Assembly: GCA_030041435.1 (NCBI GenBank) | Contig: JASHNW010000127.1 | Location: 1-64,000 of the forward strand | DNA: 64,000 nt | Reading direction: 5' to 3' | Source: Acidobacteriaceae bacterium | Lineage (GTDB): Bacteria > Acidobacteriota > Terriglobia > Terriglobales > Acidobacteriaceae | In this document: positions 25,725-34,209 of the stretch, piece after piece | How positions within the stretch are numbered: the stretch's first letter is position 1 | Layout of the letters: each line of letters starts with the position of its first letter | Notes under the pieces: generated by a model | Seen by the model: the letters and a program-made list of their open reading frames with translations, nothing else | The model's database searches: none | Told to the model about the DNA's origin: nothing | Translations under genes and position numbers: made by a program

Positions 25725-26174
25725 ATGCAAACCATCCATCGCGTGATCGTCCAGGCCACTCCCGCTGCGATCTGGAGCGTCCTCGCCGACGTCGAACGCT
25801 GGCCCACTTGGACTTCCACAATGCTGCAGGTCGATCCACTCACACCCGGCGACCTGCGCGTGGGAGCGCGCTATCGCGTAACGCAGCCGAAACTGCGTCC
25901 CGGCATCTACGAAGTGACCGAGTGCACCCTGCACCGGGCGTTCACATGGATGCAGAAGGCTCCCGGCGTCACGCTGGTGGCCGACCACCGACTCACCGCG
26001 GCGGACGCATCGGGCACGGAAGTCGAGCTGTCCTTCGCCACGGAAGGCCTGCTGGGCGGCATCGTCGGCCGCAGATACGGCAAGCTGATCGCGGAGTACG
26101 TGGCCACCGAGGCGCGCAGTCTGAAGGCCCACTGCGAAGCGGTGACGCGGGAACCGAGCGCGCTCCGGGCGTGA
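25725..26174 (+). CDS. SRPBCC (polyketide cyclase/START-like) family protein
   Basis: This protein of 149 residues has the helix-grip fold of hydrophobic-ligand binding proteins. The N-terminus VIVQATPAAIWSVLADVERWPTW is the classic SRPBCC opening, followed by LRVGARYRVTQPKLRPG and FTWMQKAPGV, and a long C-terminal helix. ATG at 25725 is preceded by caggag. The frame is open far upstream but that overlaps the peroxiredoxin gene. The gap 25576-25724 shows no other feature. The ligand or enzymatic role is unknown. Confidence 0.8.
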   Translation: MQTIHRVIVQATPAAIWSVLADVERWPTWTSTMLQVDPLTPGDLRVGARYRVTQPKLRPGIYEVTECTLHRAFTWMQKAPGVTLVADHRLTAADASGTEVELSFATEGLLGGIVGRRYGKLIAEYVATEARSLKAHCEAVTREPSALRA

Positions 26175-26223
26175 GCCGCATCGTTGCGGCGCGATTCCTG
26201 CAAAACGCCAATCCGGACAGGGT

Positions 26224-26859
26224 TTAGCGCAGGGGCAGAAAATACTGCGTCCCATGAACCGGCTCGCTCAGCCGCCTGAGCAGCGCCTGCAGGTCGCGAT
26301 TGTTGTTCACGAAGTCGATCTCGCTGGTGTTCACGACCAGCAAATCGCTGGCGGAGTAGTGAAAGAAGAAGTGCTCGTACGCCGCCGCCACCTGCTCGAT
26401 GTATTTATCGCTGATGGCGCGTTCGCCCGGCACGGCCTTGCGGCGCAAGCGCTGTTTCAGCACGTCAGGGCTGGCCTGCAGGTAGATTACAAGCTCCGGC
26501 GTGGGTATATCCGAGCGAAACATCTGGTAATAGCGGTTGTAGAGGGCCAGTTCCGCGTCGCTGAGGTTGACATACGCAAAGATCTTGTCCTTCTCAAAAA
26601 GATAGTCCGCGACCACCGGAAAACTGAAATCCTCCGCATCGTGCAACTGCTCGTGCCGCTCCATGAGGAACCACATCTGCGTGGCAAAAGCCATCCCCGG
26701 CTGTCCCTGATAAAAGCGATCGAGGAACGGATTATTCTCCGGCTCAACGATCCGGCGCGCGTGCAATGTGTCCGCGAGCACCTGCGCCAGCGACGATTTG
26801 CCGGCGCGGATAGGTCCTTCTACGGCGATAAAGTGCGGCTGTTCGAAGAGATTGGCCAT
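26224..26859 (-). CDS. Deoxynucleoside kinase (dAdo/dGuo kinase type)
   Basis: This salvage kinase of 211 residues phosphorylates a deoxynucleoside. The P-loop GPIRAGKSS lies at the N-terminus (FIAVEGPIRAGKSSLA). E-x-x-NPFLDRFY, FLMERHEQL, the D-Y-x-F-x-K-D segment DYLFEKDKIFA and the LID region RRKAVPGERAI are shared with Bacillus/Mycoplasma dAK/dGK enzymes. The usual Ser in the P-loop (GPIGAGK) is replaced by R at one position (GPIRAGK), which is also seen in some homologues. It stands alone, leftward, between rightward genes. The exact base preference is not determined. Confidence 0.88.
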   Translation of the reverse strand: MANLFEQPHFIAVEGPIRAGKSSLAQVLADTLHARRIVEPENNPFLDRFYQGQPGMAFATQMWFLMERHEQLHDAEDFSFPVVADYLFEKDKIFAYVNLSDAELALYNRYYQMFRSDIPTPELVIYLQASPDVLKQRLRRKAVPGERAISDKYIEQVAAAYEHFFFHYSASDLLVVNTSEIDFVNNNRDLQALLRRLSEPVHGTQYFLPLR

Positions 26860-26939
26860 CGTTAGCAGCGGGTCCAGCGAAGGAAATACGAAGATACCAC
26901 GCTCGGGCCAAAAGGAAAACCCGGCTTACACTTGAGTCA

Positions 26940-27662
26940 ATGCTTGCCATCATTGCAACGTGTGCAACGGCCGCAGGGCTCGCTGCCGGAGGCTGCGTGT
27001 ATGCTGCTCTCTGGCCCGAATCTCAGTTCTTCGGGCGCACTCTCATCGCCGGCACCGACCCGGCCGAGTTCGCGCTCACCTTCGACGACGGCCCCAACGA
27101 CCCGTACACTCCGAAGCTTCTCGATCTGCTCGGGCAGCATAACGTCCGCGCCACCTTTTTCCTCATCGGCAACTTCGTTCACCAGCGCCCTGACCTGGTG
27201 CGCCAAATTCACGCAGCCGGGCACCTCATCGGCAATCACACCACTAGTCATCCCTGGCTGCCGTTGCTCAGCGCACGGCGCGTCCGCAACGAGCTTGCCT
27301 TCTGCAATGCCACCATCGAGGACGCTATCGGCCAGCCTGTCCGCTTCTTTCGCCCACCCCACGGCGCGCGCCGGCCGGACGTCCTCCGCGCCGCTCGCTC
27401 GCTGGGTCTCACGCCGGTCCTGTGGAACGCGATGGGCTTCGATTGGCAGCCTGGCAGAGCCGCCGGGCAAATCGCCGCGCATCTCACGCGCGGTATTCTC
27501 CGCAACCAGCAGCGGGGCCGCGGCTCCAATCTCCTTCTCCACGATGGCAGCCACACGCGCATCGGCGTCGACCGTTCCCGCTCCATTGAAGCCACCCGCC
27601 TCATCCTGGCGCGCTACCCTCCCGGCGCTGCCCGCTACGTCACGATCGACGCCTGGGCCTGA
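26940..27662 (+). CDS. Membrane-anchored NodB-type polysaccharide deacetylase
   Basis: This 240-residue protein has an N-terminal signal/anchor segment (about 1-25) and a NodB homology domain. It keeps the metal and catalytic motifs TFDDGP (47-52), the HxxxH pair as HTTSH (100-104), RPPHGAR and LLLHDGS. It should remove acetyl groups from N-acetylglucosamine polymers, for example peptidoglycan or chitin-like oligosaccharides, outside the cytoplasm. It differs from the NodB domain within the large fusion at 4195-7695 and carries no synthase. It stands 64 bases ahead of the ADOP permease gene. Confidence 0.88.
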   Translation: MLAIIATCATAAGLAAGGCVYAALWPESQFFGRTLIAGTDPAEFALTFDDGPNDPYTPKLLDLLGQHNVRATFFLIGNFVHQRPDLVRQIHAAGHLIGNHTTSHPWLPLLSARRVRNELAFCNATIEDAIGQPVRFFRPPHGARRPDVLRAARSLGLTPVLWNAMGFDWQPGRAAGQIAAHLTRGILRNQQRGRGSNLLLHDGSHTRIGVDRSRSIEATRLILARYPPGAARYVTIDAWA

Positions 27663-27726
27663 CCTCGCCCTCGTCGCGAACCAGCCGCGCCGGAATCTCG
27701 TATAAATATCCCAACGAGGCGTACCC

Positions 27727-30270
27727 ATGCTTTTCGAAGACGTCCGCTATGCCCTGAGGCAGTTCGCAAAAACGCCCGGCTTCACAATCACGGCGATCCT
27801 CACGCTCGCGCTGGGCATTGGCGCCACGACCGCCATCTTCACGCTGGTGCACGCCGTGCTGCTCAAGTCGCTGCCGGTTGCGAAGCCGAGCCAGCTGATC
27901 CGCGTGGGCAACAACGAAAACTGCTGCATCAACGGCGGCATGCAGGACGACTGGTCTCTGTTTTCCACCGAACAATACCGGGAATTCCGCTACCACACGC
28001 CGGGGTTCGCGAGCCTGGCCGCGTTTCAGTCCGGGCGCACCGAGATCGGCGTGCGGCGCGCGGGGAGCGATCATCCCGCCGAGGCTTACAGTAGCGAGTT
28101 CGTCTCCGGCAACGCCTTTGACACGTTCGGCCTCTCCCCCTGGGCCGGACGCCTGCTGCATCCCTCCGACGATCAAAAAGGCGCGCCGCCGGTCGCCGTC
28201 ATCAGCTACCGCACGTGGCAGCAGAAATTCGGCCAGGATCCGTCGGTGGTGGGCGCGACGTTCCTCATCAACAGCCAGGCGTTCACCGTGGTGGGCATTG
28301 GTCCGCCGGGGTTTTTCGGCGAAAAGCTCACCAGCGATCCGCCCGCCTTCTGGCTCCCGCTGAGTACCTCGCCGCTCGTGCAGAACGGAAGCTTCAACGT
28401 GCTGGACGAGCCGGAGTTGCAGTGGCTGAACCTGATCGGCCGCCTCGCGCCGCGTGCGAACGTGAAGCAGATGCAGGCGCGCATGCAGGTGGAGTTGCGC
28501 GAGTTCCTGGAAAGCCCCATCAGCAAAGTCGACCCCGCAGACAAGACCCTGATCCCCAAGCAGACGCTGCACCTCTCCTACGGCGGAGGCGGAGTGCAGC
28601 AAATGCAGGACCAGTACAAGTCGGAGCTGGCACTGCTGATGTGGATTTCGGCCTTCGTGCTGCTGATTGCCTGCGCCAACCTCGCCAACCTGATGCTGGT
28701 GCGGGCGACGGCGCGCAAGGGGCTGACCTCAGTGCGCTCCGCGCTGGGCGCGCCGCGGCGGCGCCTGGTGATGCAGGCGCTGACGGAAAGCGTAGTGCTG
28801 GCGGTCATCGGCGGGCTGGCCGGGCTGGCTGTGGCGTATGGAGGCGCGCGGCTCCTGCTGGATGCAGTAGCGGGCAAGAGCTATCTGCCCATCCAGGCCA
28901 CGCCCTCGCCGGAGGTGCTGGCGTTCGCGTTCGGGGTTTCGCTGCTGACGGGCATACTGTTCGGCGTGGCGCCGGCCTGGATGACGGCCCATGCGGACCC
29001 CATCGACGCGCTGCGCGGGGCGAACCGGTCGACACGGCGCAGCGGTCTGTGGACGCAGAAGATTCTGGTGGTGGCGCAGGCGGCGATTTCGCTGGTGCTG
29101 CTGTGCGCGGCGGGGCTGCTGATCCGGTCGCTGACCAACCTGCAGCACCAGCATTTCGGATTCGAGACGCAGAACCGCTACATCCTCCATATCGATCCAC
29201 AGATGGCGGGCTACCAGGCGCCGCAGGCAGACGTCTTCTTCCGCCAACTGCATGACACGCTGGCGGCGATTCCCGCGGTGAAGGAAGTGACCTACTCGCT
29301 GTACAGCCCGATGGAAGGCGACAACTGGGGCACGGGCGTGTACATCGAAGGCAAGGCGCCACCGCCGCCGGGGAGCGACTTCAACAGCGCTTCCTGGGTT
29401 CGCGTGAGCCCCGGGTATTTCGCGAACATCGGGACGAAGATCGTCGCGGGGCGTGAGTTTATGGAAGAGGACAATGCCACCGCGCCGCTGGTGGCGGTGG
29501 TGAACGAGGTATTTGCGAAGCGGTTTTTTAAGAATGGCGACGCGCTGGGGCAGCACTTCGGGGTGTTTGACCAGAAATTCGCGGGGAAGTTCTCGATTGT
29601 GGGGATCACCGAAGACACGCAGTACTGGGACCCGGACAGCAAGATTCGAGCGATGTTCTTTTTGCCCGCCACGCAGTGGGCGAACTACACGGACAAGACG
29701 ATGGCAATGGAAGAGAATGTCTCGCACCTGGAAATGGGCGCAGTGGAGATCCAGACCATGGGCGCGCTGCCAGGCCTCGAAGCGCAGGTGCGGCGCGCGC
29801 TCATGCAGATCAATCCCAACCTGACGACGCTGACCTTTGAGACCTTTGCCGGGCAGGTGCAGGACCAGTTTCAGCAGGAACAGCTCATGGTGCAGCTCAC
29901 CAGCGTCTTCGGACTTCTCGCGCTGGTCCTCGCCGCCATCGGCCTCTACGGCGTCACCGCATACTCAGTCGCGCAGCGCACCAGCGAGATCGGCATCCGC
30001 ATGGCCCTGGGCGCCGACCGCACGGGCATCCTGCAGATGGTCCTGCGCACGGCGTTCCTGCAGGCGGGCATTGGCCTGCTCATCGGCCTGCCTGCAGCCA
30101 TCATCGCCGGGCACTTTATGGCCAGCCAGCTCTATCGCGTCCAGCCCTGGGACTTCCCGGTCCTGATCGCCACCACGCTCATTCTCGCCGTGGCAGCGTT
30201 TCTGGCCGCCGCGTTGCCCGCACAGCGCGCTGCCAACGTGGAGCCTATGGTGGCGTTGCGCGTTGAGTAG
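27727..30270 (+). CDS. MacB-like ABC permease, ADOP family
   Basis: This large permease of 847 residues is of the 'acidobacterial duplicated orphan permease' type. It starts LFEDVRYALRQFAKTPGFT and has the first span in AILTLALGIGATTAIFTLVHAVLL, followed by a MacB periplasmic domain, an FtsX-type domain (LMWISAFVLLIACANLANLMLVRATARKG), then a second periplasmic and second FtsX-type half ending near MALGADRTGILQMVL. It has the two-fold MacB layout but lacks an ATPase, and none is adjacent. Such genes are multiply repeated in Acidobacteriota genomes. Unlike many, it has no N-terminal prefix domain and no PadR neighbour. Confidence 0.9.
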   Translation: MLFEDVRYALRQFAKTPGFTITAILTLALGIGATTAIFTLVHAVLLKSLPVAKPSQLIRVGNNENCCINGGMQDDWSLFSTEQYREFRYHTPGFASLAAFQSGRTEIGVRRAGSDHPAEAYSSEFVSGNAFDTFGLSPWAGRLLHPSDDQKGAPPVAVISYRTWQQKFGQDPSVVGATFLINSQAFTVVGIGPPGFFGEKLTSDPPAFWLPLSTSPLVQNGSFNVLDEPELQWLNLIGRLAPRANVKQMQARMQVELREFLESPISKVDPADKTLIPKQTLHLSYGGGGVQQMQDQYKSELALLMWISAFVLLIACANLANLMLVRATARKGLTSVRSALGAPRRRLVMQALTESVVLAVIGGLAGLAVAYGGARLLLDAVAGKSYLPIQATPSPEVLAFAFGVSLLTGILFGVAPAWMTAHADPIDALRGANRSTRRSGLWTQKILVVAQAAISLVLLCAAGLLIRSLTNLQHQHFGFETQNRYILHIDPQMAGYQAPQADVFFRQLHDTLAAIPAVKEVTYSLYSPMEGDNWGTGVYIEGKAPPPPGSDFNSASWVRVSPGYFANIGTKIVAGREFMEEDNATAPLVAVVNEVFAKRFFKNGDALGQHFGVFDQKFAGKFSIVGITEDTQYWDPDSKIRAMFFLPATQWANYTDKTMAMEENVSHLEMGAVEIQTMGALPGLEAQVRRALMQINPNLTTLTFETFAGQVQDQFQQEQLMVQLTSVFGLLALVLAAIGLYGVTAYSVAQRTSEIGIRMALGADRTGILQMVLRTAFLQAGIGLLIGLPAAIIAGHFMASQLYRVQPWDFPVLIATTLILAVAAFLAAALPAQRAANVEPMVALRVE

Positions 30271-30273
30271 GCG

Positions 30274-31260
30274 TTACTGCGCCGACTGCGCCTTGAGATA
30301 CTGATCGACGTTACTAGCGTCGACCAGCGCGGATCCGGTATCGATGAAGGCCGGAATCGGAGAGAACGGATCGATCCCATAGGGCCGGTTCAGCGACGGC
30401 AGCGGGTCGTGATACAAATCGTCGAGCATCTGCACTCCCACATATGCCATGGTGAACGGCTTCTGCGCGACGGTGGCCGCAATCACACCCTCCTTGACCA
30501 GATCGAGCGTGTCCTTATCCACGTCCATCGCGATGAGGACACGGCTCTTATCATTGGCGCGGCGCAGCACCTCGCCCACTTCTTTCCCCGCCGATGCTTC
30601 CAGACAGACAAAGGCGTCGATCCTGTCTTTGCCTGTGCGGCCCATCAACTCCTGCGCCTTGTCGAACGCCACCGTTCCCTGGCCGCGTATATCGATGATG
30701 TCCGATACGTGGATGTCCGGCGTGCCTGCCAGCGCATCTTCGTAGCCGGCCAGCCGTTCATCCAGATTCGGCTGTCCCGGCATGGTGAAGAACACCACAT
30801 TGGCATTGCCGTGCAGCCTCTCGATTAACGCATCTGCGCCCAGCTTGCCTGCCTGGCGATTGTTGGTGCCGATGAAATACAGCCGCCGGCTGTTGGGAGC
30901 GTCCGAGTCCACGGTAATGACGGGAATCCCCGCATCCATAGCAGCGTTGATCTCCGGCAGCATCAGCTTCGGATCAACGACCGAAACCAAAATGCCCGCG
31001 GGCTTGAGGGCGACAACCGCGCGAAACTCCTGTACTTCGGCCTGCGCGTCGAAGTTCTCCGGCCCGCGCATCTCGGCGTGCACGTGATACTGGGCGGCGA
31101 TCTTGTCGAGGCCCGCCGCGGCCGATTGCCAGTACGCCAGCTTTGTGTTGGTGGCGACCAGGTAGAAATGCTCTGAGCTGCTGTGCCGCCCGCAACCGGC
31201 AAACAATGCTGCGCAAACCGCCGCGAGGGTAACCGAAACGATCCTCTTAGCGAACCGCAT
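30274..31260 (-). CDS. Sugar-binding periplasmic lipoprotein (RbsB/LacI-type fold)
   Basis: This exported solute-binding protein of 328 residues has a signal sequence ending in the lipobox LFAGC (Cys23), suggesting lipid attachment. The body follows the ribose/galactose-binding family: LVATNTKLAYWQSAAAG, AGILVSVVDPKLM, AGIPVITVDSDAPNSRR, YFIGTNNRQAGKLGADAL and VLIAMDVDKDTLDLVKEGVI. No ABC permease or ATPase is found in the window, so it is an orphan and may serve signalling or a distant transporter. An AGGAGG ribosome site precedes the ATG at 31260. A 15-base palindrome lies at 31354-31368. Confidence 0.87.
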   Translation of the reverse strand: MRFAKRIVSVTLAAVCAALFAGCGRHSSSEHFYLVATNTKLAYWQSAAAGLDKIAAQYHVHAEMRGPENFDAQAEVQEFRAVVALKPAGILVSVVDPKLMLPEINAAMDAGIPVITVDSDAPNSRRLYFIGTNNRQAGKLGADALIERLHGNANVVFFTMPGQPNLDERLAGYEDALAGTPDIHVSDIIDIRGQGTVAFDKAQELMGRTGKDRIDAFVCLEASAGKEVGEVLRRANDKSRVLIAMDVDKDTLDLVKEGVIAATVAQKPFTMAYVGVQMLDDLYHDPLPSLNRPYGIDPFSPIPAFIDTGSALVDASNVDQYLKAQSAQ

Positions 31261-31353
31261 ACCGCACCTCCTGCGCTCGATTGTGCGCCCCGGTGAGGTG
31301 TATCCAGTTCAATACCAGCTCATCCGGATACGCATGGCGGCACGGATTTTACT

Positions 31354-31368
31354 CCGTTCAGTGAACGG
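31354..31368. promoter_or_regulatory. 15-bp palindrome upstream of the sugar-binding lipoprotein (putative operator)
   Basis: CCGTTCA-G-TGAACGG is a perfect palindrome with 7-base arms, 94 bases before the start of the leftward lipoprotein gene. It resembles operators of sugar-responsive (LacI/GntR-like) regulators in symmetry only; no such regulator is present in the window. A second inverted pair (gtatcc near 31300, ggatac near 31326) lies between it and the gene. Confidence 0.35.
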
Positions 31369-31468
31369 CAGAGGAGTTAATTTCCACATAAATATTTGTC
31401 TCCGGCCTTGTTACGCGCGGAGCACGGAACGGCCCGGGGATCGAACGAAGCACCGCCGTGCGGTCGCC

Positions 31469-32170
31469 TCAGCCCGCCATCTCTTTCAATTCCTTACTCA
31501 CCTGCAGGCGCGGCTCCGTCGCCCTCTGTACGTCCTCCACTGTCAGCCCCGGCGCGATCTCCTCGAGCACCAGGCCCTGTGGGGTTACGCGAATCCAGGC
31601 CATCTCCGTTGCGATCGTGTCTACCACGCGGACACCGGTTAGCGGCAGCGTGCACTTTCTCAGAATCTTGGGAGCGCCCTCCTTGGTGGTGTGCTCCATC
31701 GCGACGATCACCCGCCGCGCGCTCGCGACCAGGTCCATCGCCCCGCCCATGCCCTTCACCATCTTGCCGGGGATCATCCAGTTGGCAAGGGTGCCTTCCT
31801 CGTCGACTTCCATCGCGCCCAGCACGCTCAGATCGATGTGGCCGCCGCGGATCATCGCAAAGGAATCGGAGCTGGAGAAGTAGGATGTTCCCGGCAGGGC
31901 TGTGACCGTCTCCTTGCCGGCGTTGATCAGGTCGGGATCCTCTTCGCCGGCCAGCGGATACGGCCCCACCCCGAGCATCCCGTTCTCCGACTGCAGCACC
32001 ACCTCGATTCCCGGCGGCACATAGTTCGCCACCAGGGTCGGCAGGCCGATCCCCAGGTTCACGTAGAAGCCGTCGCGCAGCTCGCGCGCCACCCGGCGCA
32101 CAATGCGTTCTCTTTTCGCCCCCGCGCTCAACGCGCCGGATAAGGCCCCGGAATTCGATACAGTAGTCAT
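31469..32170 (-). CDS. scoB: 3-oxoacid CoA-transferase subunit B
   Basis: This is the B subunit of a family I CoA-transferase such as succinyl-CoA:3-ketoacid CoA-transferase (233 residues). The family signatures are present: [15 protein letters not shown], the catalytic glutamate in [54 protein letters not shown]-like wording and [12 protein letters not shown]. It would move CoA between succinyl-CoA and acetoacetate, or a similar pair. The A subunit normally sits directly upstream, but here the upstream neighbour is a divergent small membrane gene. This is an orphan in the window, so the partner must be elsewhere. Confidence 0.9.
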   Translation of the reverse strand: MTTVSNSGALSGALSAGAKRERIVRRVARELRDGFYVNLGIGLPTLVANYVPPGIEVVLQSENGMLGVGPYPLAGEEDPDLINAGKETVTALPGTSYFSSSDSFAMIRGGHIDLSVLGAMEVDEEGTLANWMIPGKMVKGMGGAMDLVASARRVIVAMEHTTKEGAPKILRKCTLPLTGVRVVDTIATEMAWIRVTPQGLVLEEIAPGLTVEDVQRATEPRLQVSKELKEMAG

Positions 32171-32175
32171 GGCTG

Positions 32176-32478
32176 ATGCAATACGCCGTCTTCAATATAC
32201 GGGCAAGATCGCTCCTGCGGGGAACCGCCGTCGTCCTCGTCAGCCTAATCCTGACCCTGGTCTGTGCCGGCTTCCCCGATATTCACCCTTCGCCCTGGAT
32301 CCTGCTGCCCGCCTGTGCCGCCCTGTACGGTACGTGGGAAACCACCCGCTGCCTGCGCCGGCGCTGGAGCTTCTACCATGGCGGAGTCATGCTGCTGCTC
32401 TACGCCGACATCCTCGTCCTGGCAATGATCCTGTTTCTGCTGCTTTACCCCTACGCTCGCTGGCTTCAGGGACAATGA
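32176..32478 (+). CDS. Small membrane protein of unknown function
   Basis: This 100-residue protein has three predicted membrane spans: about 16-33 ([17 protein letters not shown]), 40-53 ([15 protein letters not shown]) and 70-90 ([21 protein letters not shown]). It has a short basic N-terminus ([10 protein letters not shown]). Its ATG is only six bases from the ATG of the divergent scoB, so the two genes share a very short intergenic space. No family is recognised. The hydrophobic pattern makes it a plausible real gene; expression evidence would decide. Confidence 0.55.
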   Translation: MQYAVFNIRARSLLRGTAVVLVSLILTLVCAGFPDIHPSPWILLPACAALYGTWETTRCLRRRWSFYHGGVMLLLYADILVLAMILFLLLYPYARWLQGQ

Positions 32479-32511
32479 CGCAGGTGCGCCGACGCCACCC
32501 ATCGGCAAATA

Positions 32512-34152
32512 CTACGGGTTGAGATTTTCCCGGCCATACGTGTAGAGCTGCACCAGGTAGACATGAAAGGCATGCGGATCCATTAACAATTCGCGTCCCT
32601 GGTCGCTCTGATCCCCGTTCAGCCGGTGTCGTGTGACCCATTTGCCGTCTGCATACGAGCCTTCTTCGATGCTGGCGATCCCGGCGATCCGATTGTCGAC
32701 ATCGGGATCGCGCAGAAAAGTTACGCTCAGCCCGCTGCCCAGCAAATAAAACTCGCCGGGCCCGGCTTCGATCACCATCATTGCGCCGTCCTTCGCCTCC
32801 AGATTTCTTGCCGGCCAGCTGCGAGACAAGCTGGCGCGGAAAAGAAATCCTCCCAGCGCTATGGTCCGAGCCGGGCGCGGGCTGGCTTCGTGCAGCACCA
32901 GCGCACGGATCGCGTCTTTCGCCTGTGCCTGCAAAATCAGGTTACTCATCTGCTCGAGGTCCGCGTACACATCGGCCACTCGCGGGCCGGTCTGTTCCGG
33001 CTCGCCCGCGGCCGGCAGCGAATCCACCGCGAAGGGAGAGAACCCGAAGCCGCGTGCTTCGCCCAGAGTATAGAGAGCGTTGTAAGGCGCCACATCGAGC
33101 CGTGCTTCCGGAACAAAGACGGGATTCCGTTCGGCCTGGTAATGCTCGACCCACTGCTCAAAGTCCGGCCAATAAATGTCCGGCGCATAGAAATCGACAG
33201 CAGGCGCGGCAGCGCGATAGACGGCCTGCGTGAGGGGGTGCGGACCACCGCTGGGATACTCGCCGGCCCGCTCGAAGGGCGCGGGCAGTTGCGCGTTCAT
33301 ATACATGGGCAGCGGGTATTCTTTCCTGCCCGCCTCCGCCACCTCATTCACGAACCGGCCGTAGTACCACGCCATGAACGCTTCATCGGCCATGGCGCCA
33401 AACGTCTCCCGCCAGGTGCGACCGGCGGGGTTGAAGTACTCTGCCAGCTCCCGCGGCAGTTCGGTGCGATGAGCCGCAAGAGCGTGAGAAAGCTCCGTTG
33501 GCACGGGCCCCTGAAAAAGCTGGTTGGCAATTGCGGAGCGATCGCGTCCCCCGAGACCCAGGAAACCGATTTCGTTTTCCACCTGCACCATGAGAACCGT
33601 TTGCTGCGATGCGTCTGTGTCGTGGACGTGACGCAGCAGCGCAGCGAATGCACGGCCGTCGCACGCAGCGGTCTGCTCGCCGAGCGGAGAAAGAATCTCC
33701 AGCGGCAGGCCCTCGGCCGATACCTCCCTGGGAAAGCGATGCGCATCCGAGAGCACCCAGGCCGGCGCATACTCGGAGAACGCATTTTTCCAGCTTCCGA
33801 ACCAGAGAAGCACCAGGTGCAATTGCTGCTGCCGCGCTTCGGCGATCCAGTGGTCGAGGATCGAGAAGTCGAACTGGCCCTCTTCCGGTTCGATCTGGTC
33901 CCAGGCCACCGGCATCAGCACGGTGTTGAAGTGCAGCTGGGCCAGGCGAGGGAGAATGGAATCGGCCTGGGCCGCAGTTCCCGCAGACGAATTGCCCAGT
34001 TCGCCACCCAACACAAGAAACGGCTGGCCGTGCACGATGAGCTGCGAAGCGCCGTTCTCGATGCGGACCGTGGGCAGATCCTGGGCCGCGGCAAAGCGCA
34101 CGGAAAGGAGAAGAAATCCGAGAGCAACCACAGATTGCAGGCAGATCTTCAA
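32512..34152 (-). CDS. Secreted GH35-like glycoside hydrolase (beta-galactosidase-like, DUF5597 type)
   Basis: This predicted exported enzyme of 546 residues has a signal peptide (about 1-23, ending AAA). The barrel shows FNTVLMPVAWDQIEPEEGQFDF, the acid/base motif QVENEIG (Glu194) and a candidate nucleophile in VFVPEARLD (Glu348), the pattern of GH35-like (DUF5597-bearing) hydrolases. A C-terminal beta-domain (about 400-546) follows. The start is TTG at 34152, four bases after GGAGG. It is followed upstream by the CE15 esterase gene on the same strand (57-base gap), so both likely act on hemicellulose or pectin side chains outside the cytoplasm. Confidence 0.82.
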   Translation of the reverse strand: MKICLQSVVALGFLLLSVRFAAAQDLPTVRIENGASQLIVHGQPFLVLGGELGNSSAGTAAQADSILPRLAQLHFNTVLMPVAWDQIEPEEGQFDFSILDHWIAEARQQQLHLVLLWFGSWKNAFSEYAPAWVLSDAHRFPREVSAEGLPLEILSPLGEQTAACDGRAFAALLRHVHDTDASQQTVLMVQVENEIGFLGLGGRDRSAIANQLFQGPVPTELSHALAAHRTELPRELAEYFNPAGRTWRETFGAMADEAFMAWYYGRFVNEVAEAGRKEYPLPMYMNAQLPAPFERAGEYPSGGPHPLTQAVYRAAAPAVDFYAPDIYWPDFEQWVEHYQAERNPVFVPEARLDVAPYNALYTLGEARGFGFSPFAVDSLPAAGEPEQTGPRVADVYADLEQMSNLILQAQAKDAIRALVLHEASPRPARTIALGGFLFRASLSRSWPARNLEAKDGAMMVIEAGPGEFYLLGSGLSVTFLRDPDVDNRIAGIASIEEGSYADGKWVTRHRLNGDQSDQGRELLMDPHAFHVYLVQLYTYGRENLNP

Positions 34153-34209
34153 GCGACCTCCATCACTGCGGCGCGAGGGAAGGCCGCCGGCAAGGCCCTC
34201 GCGTTGAGC

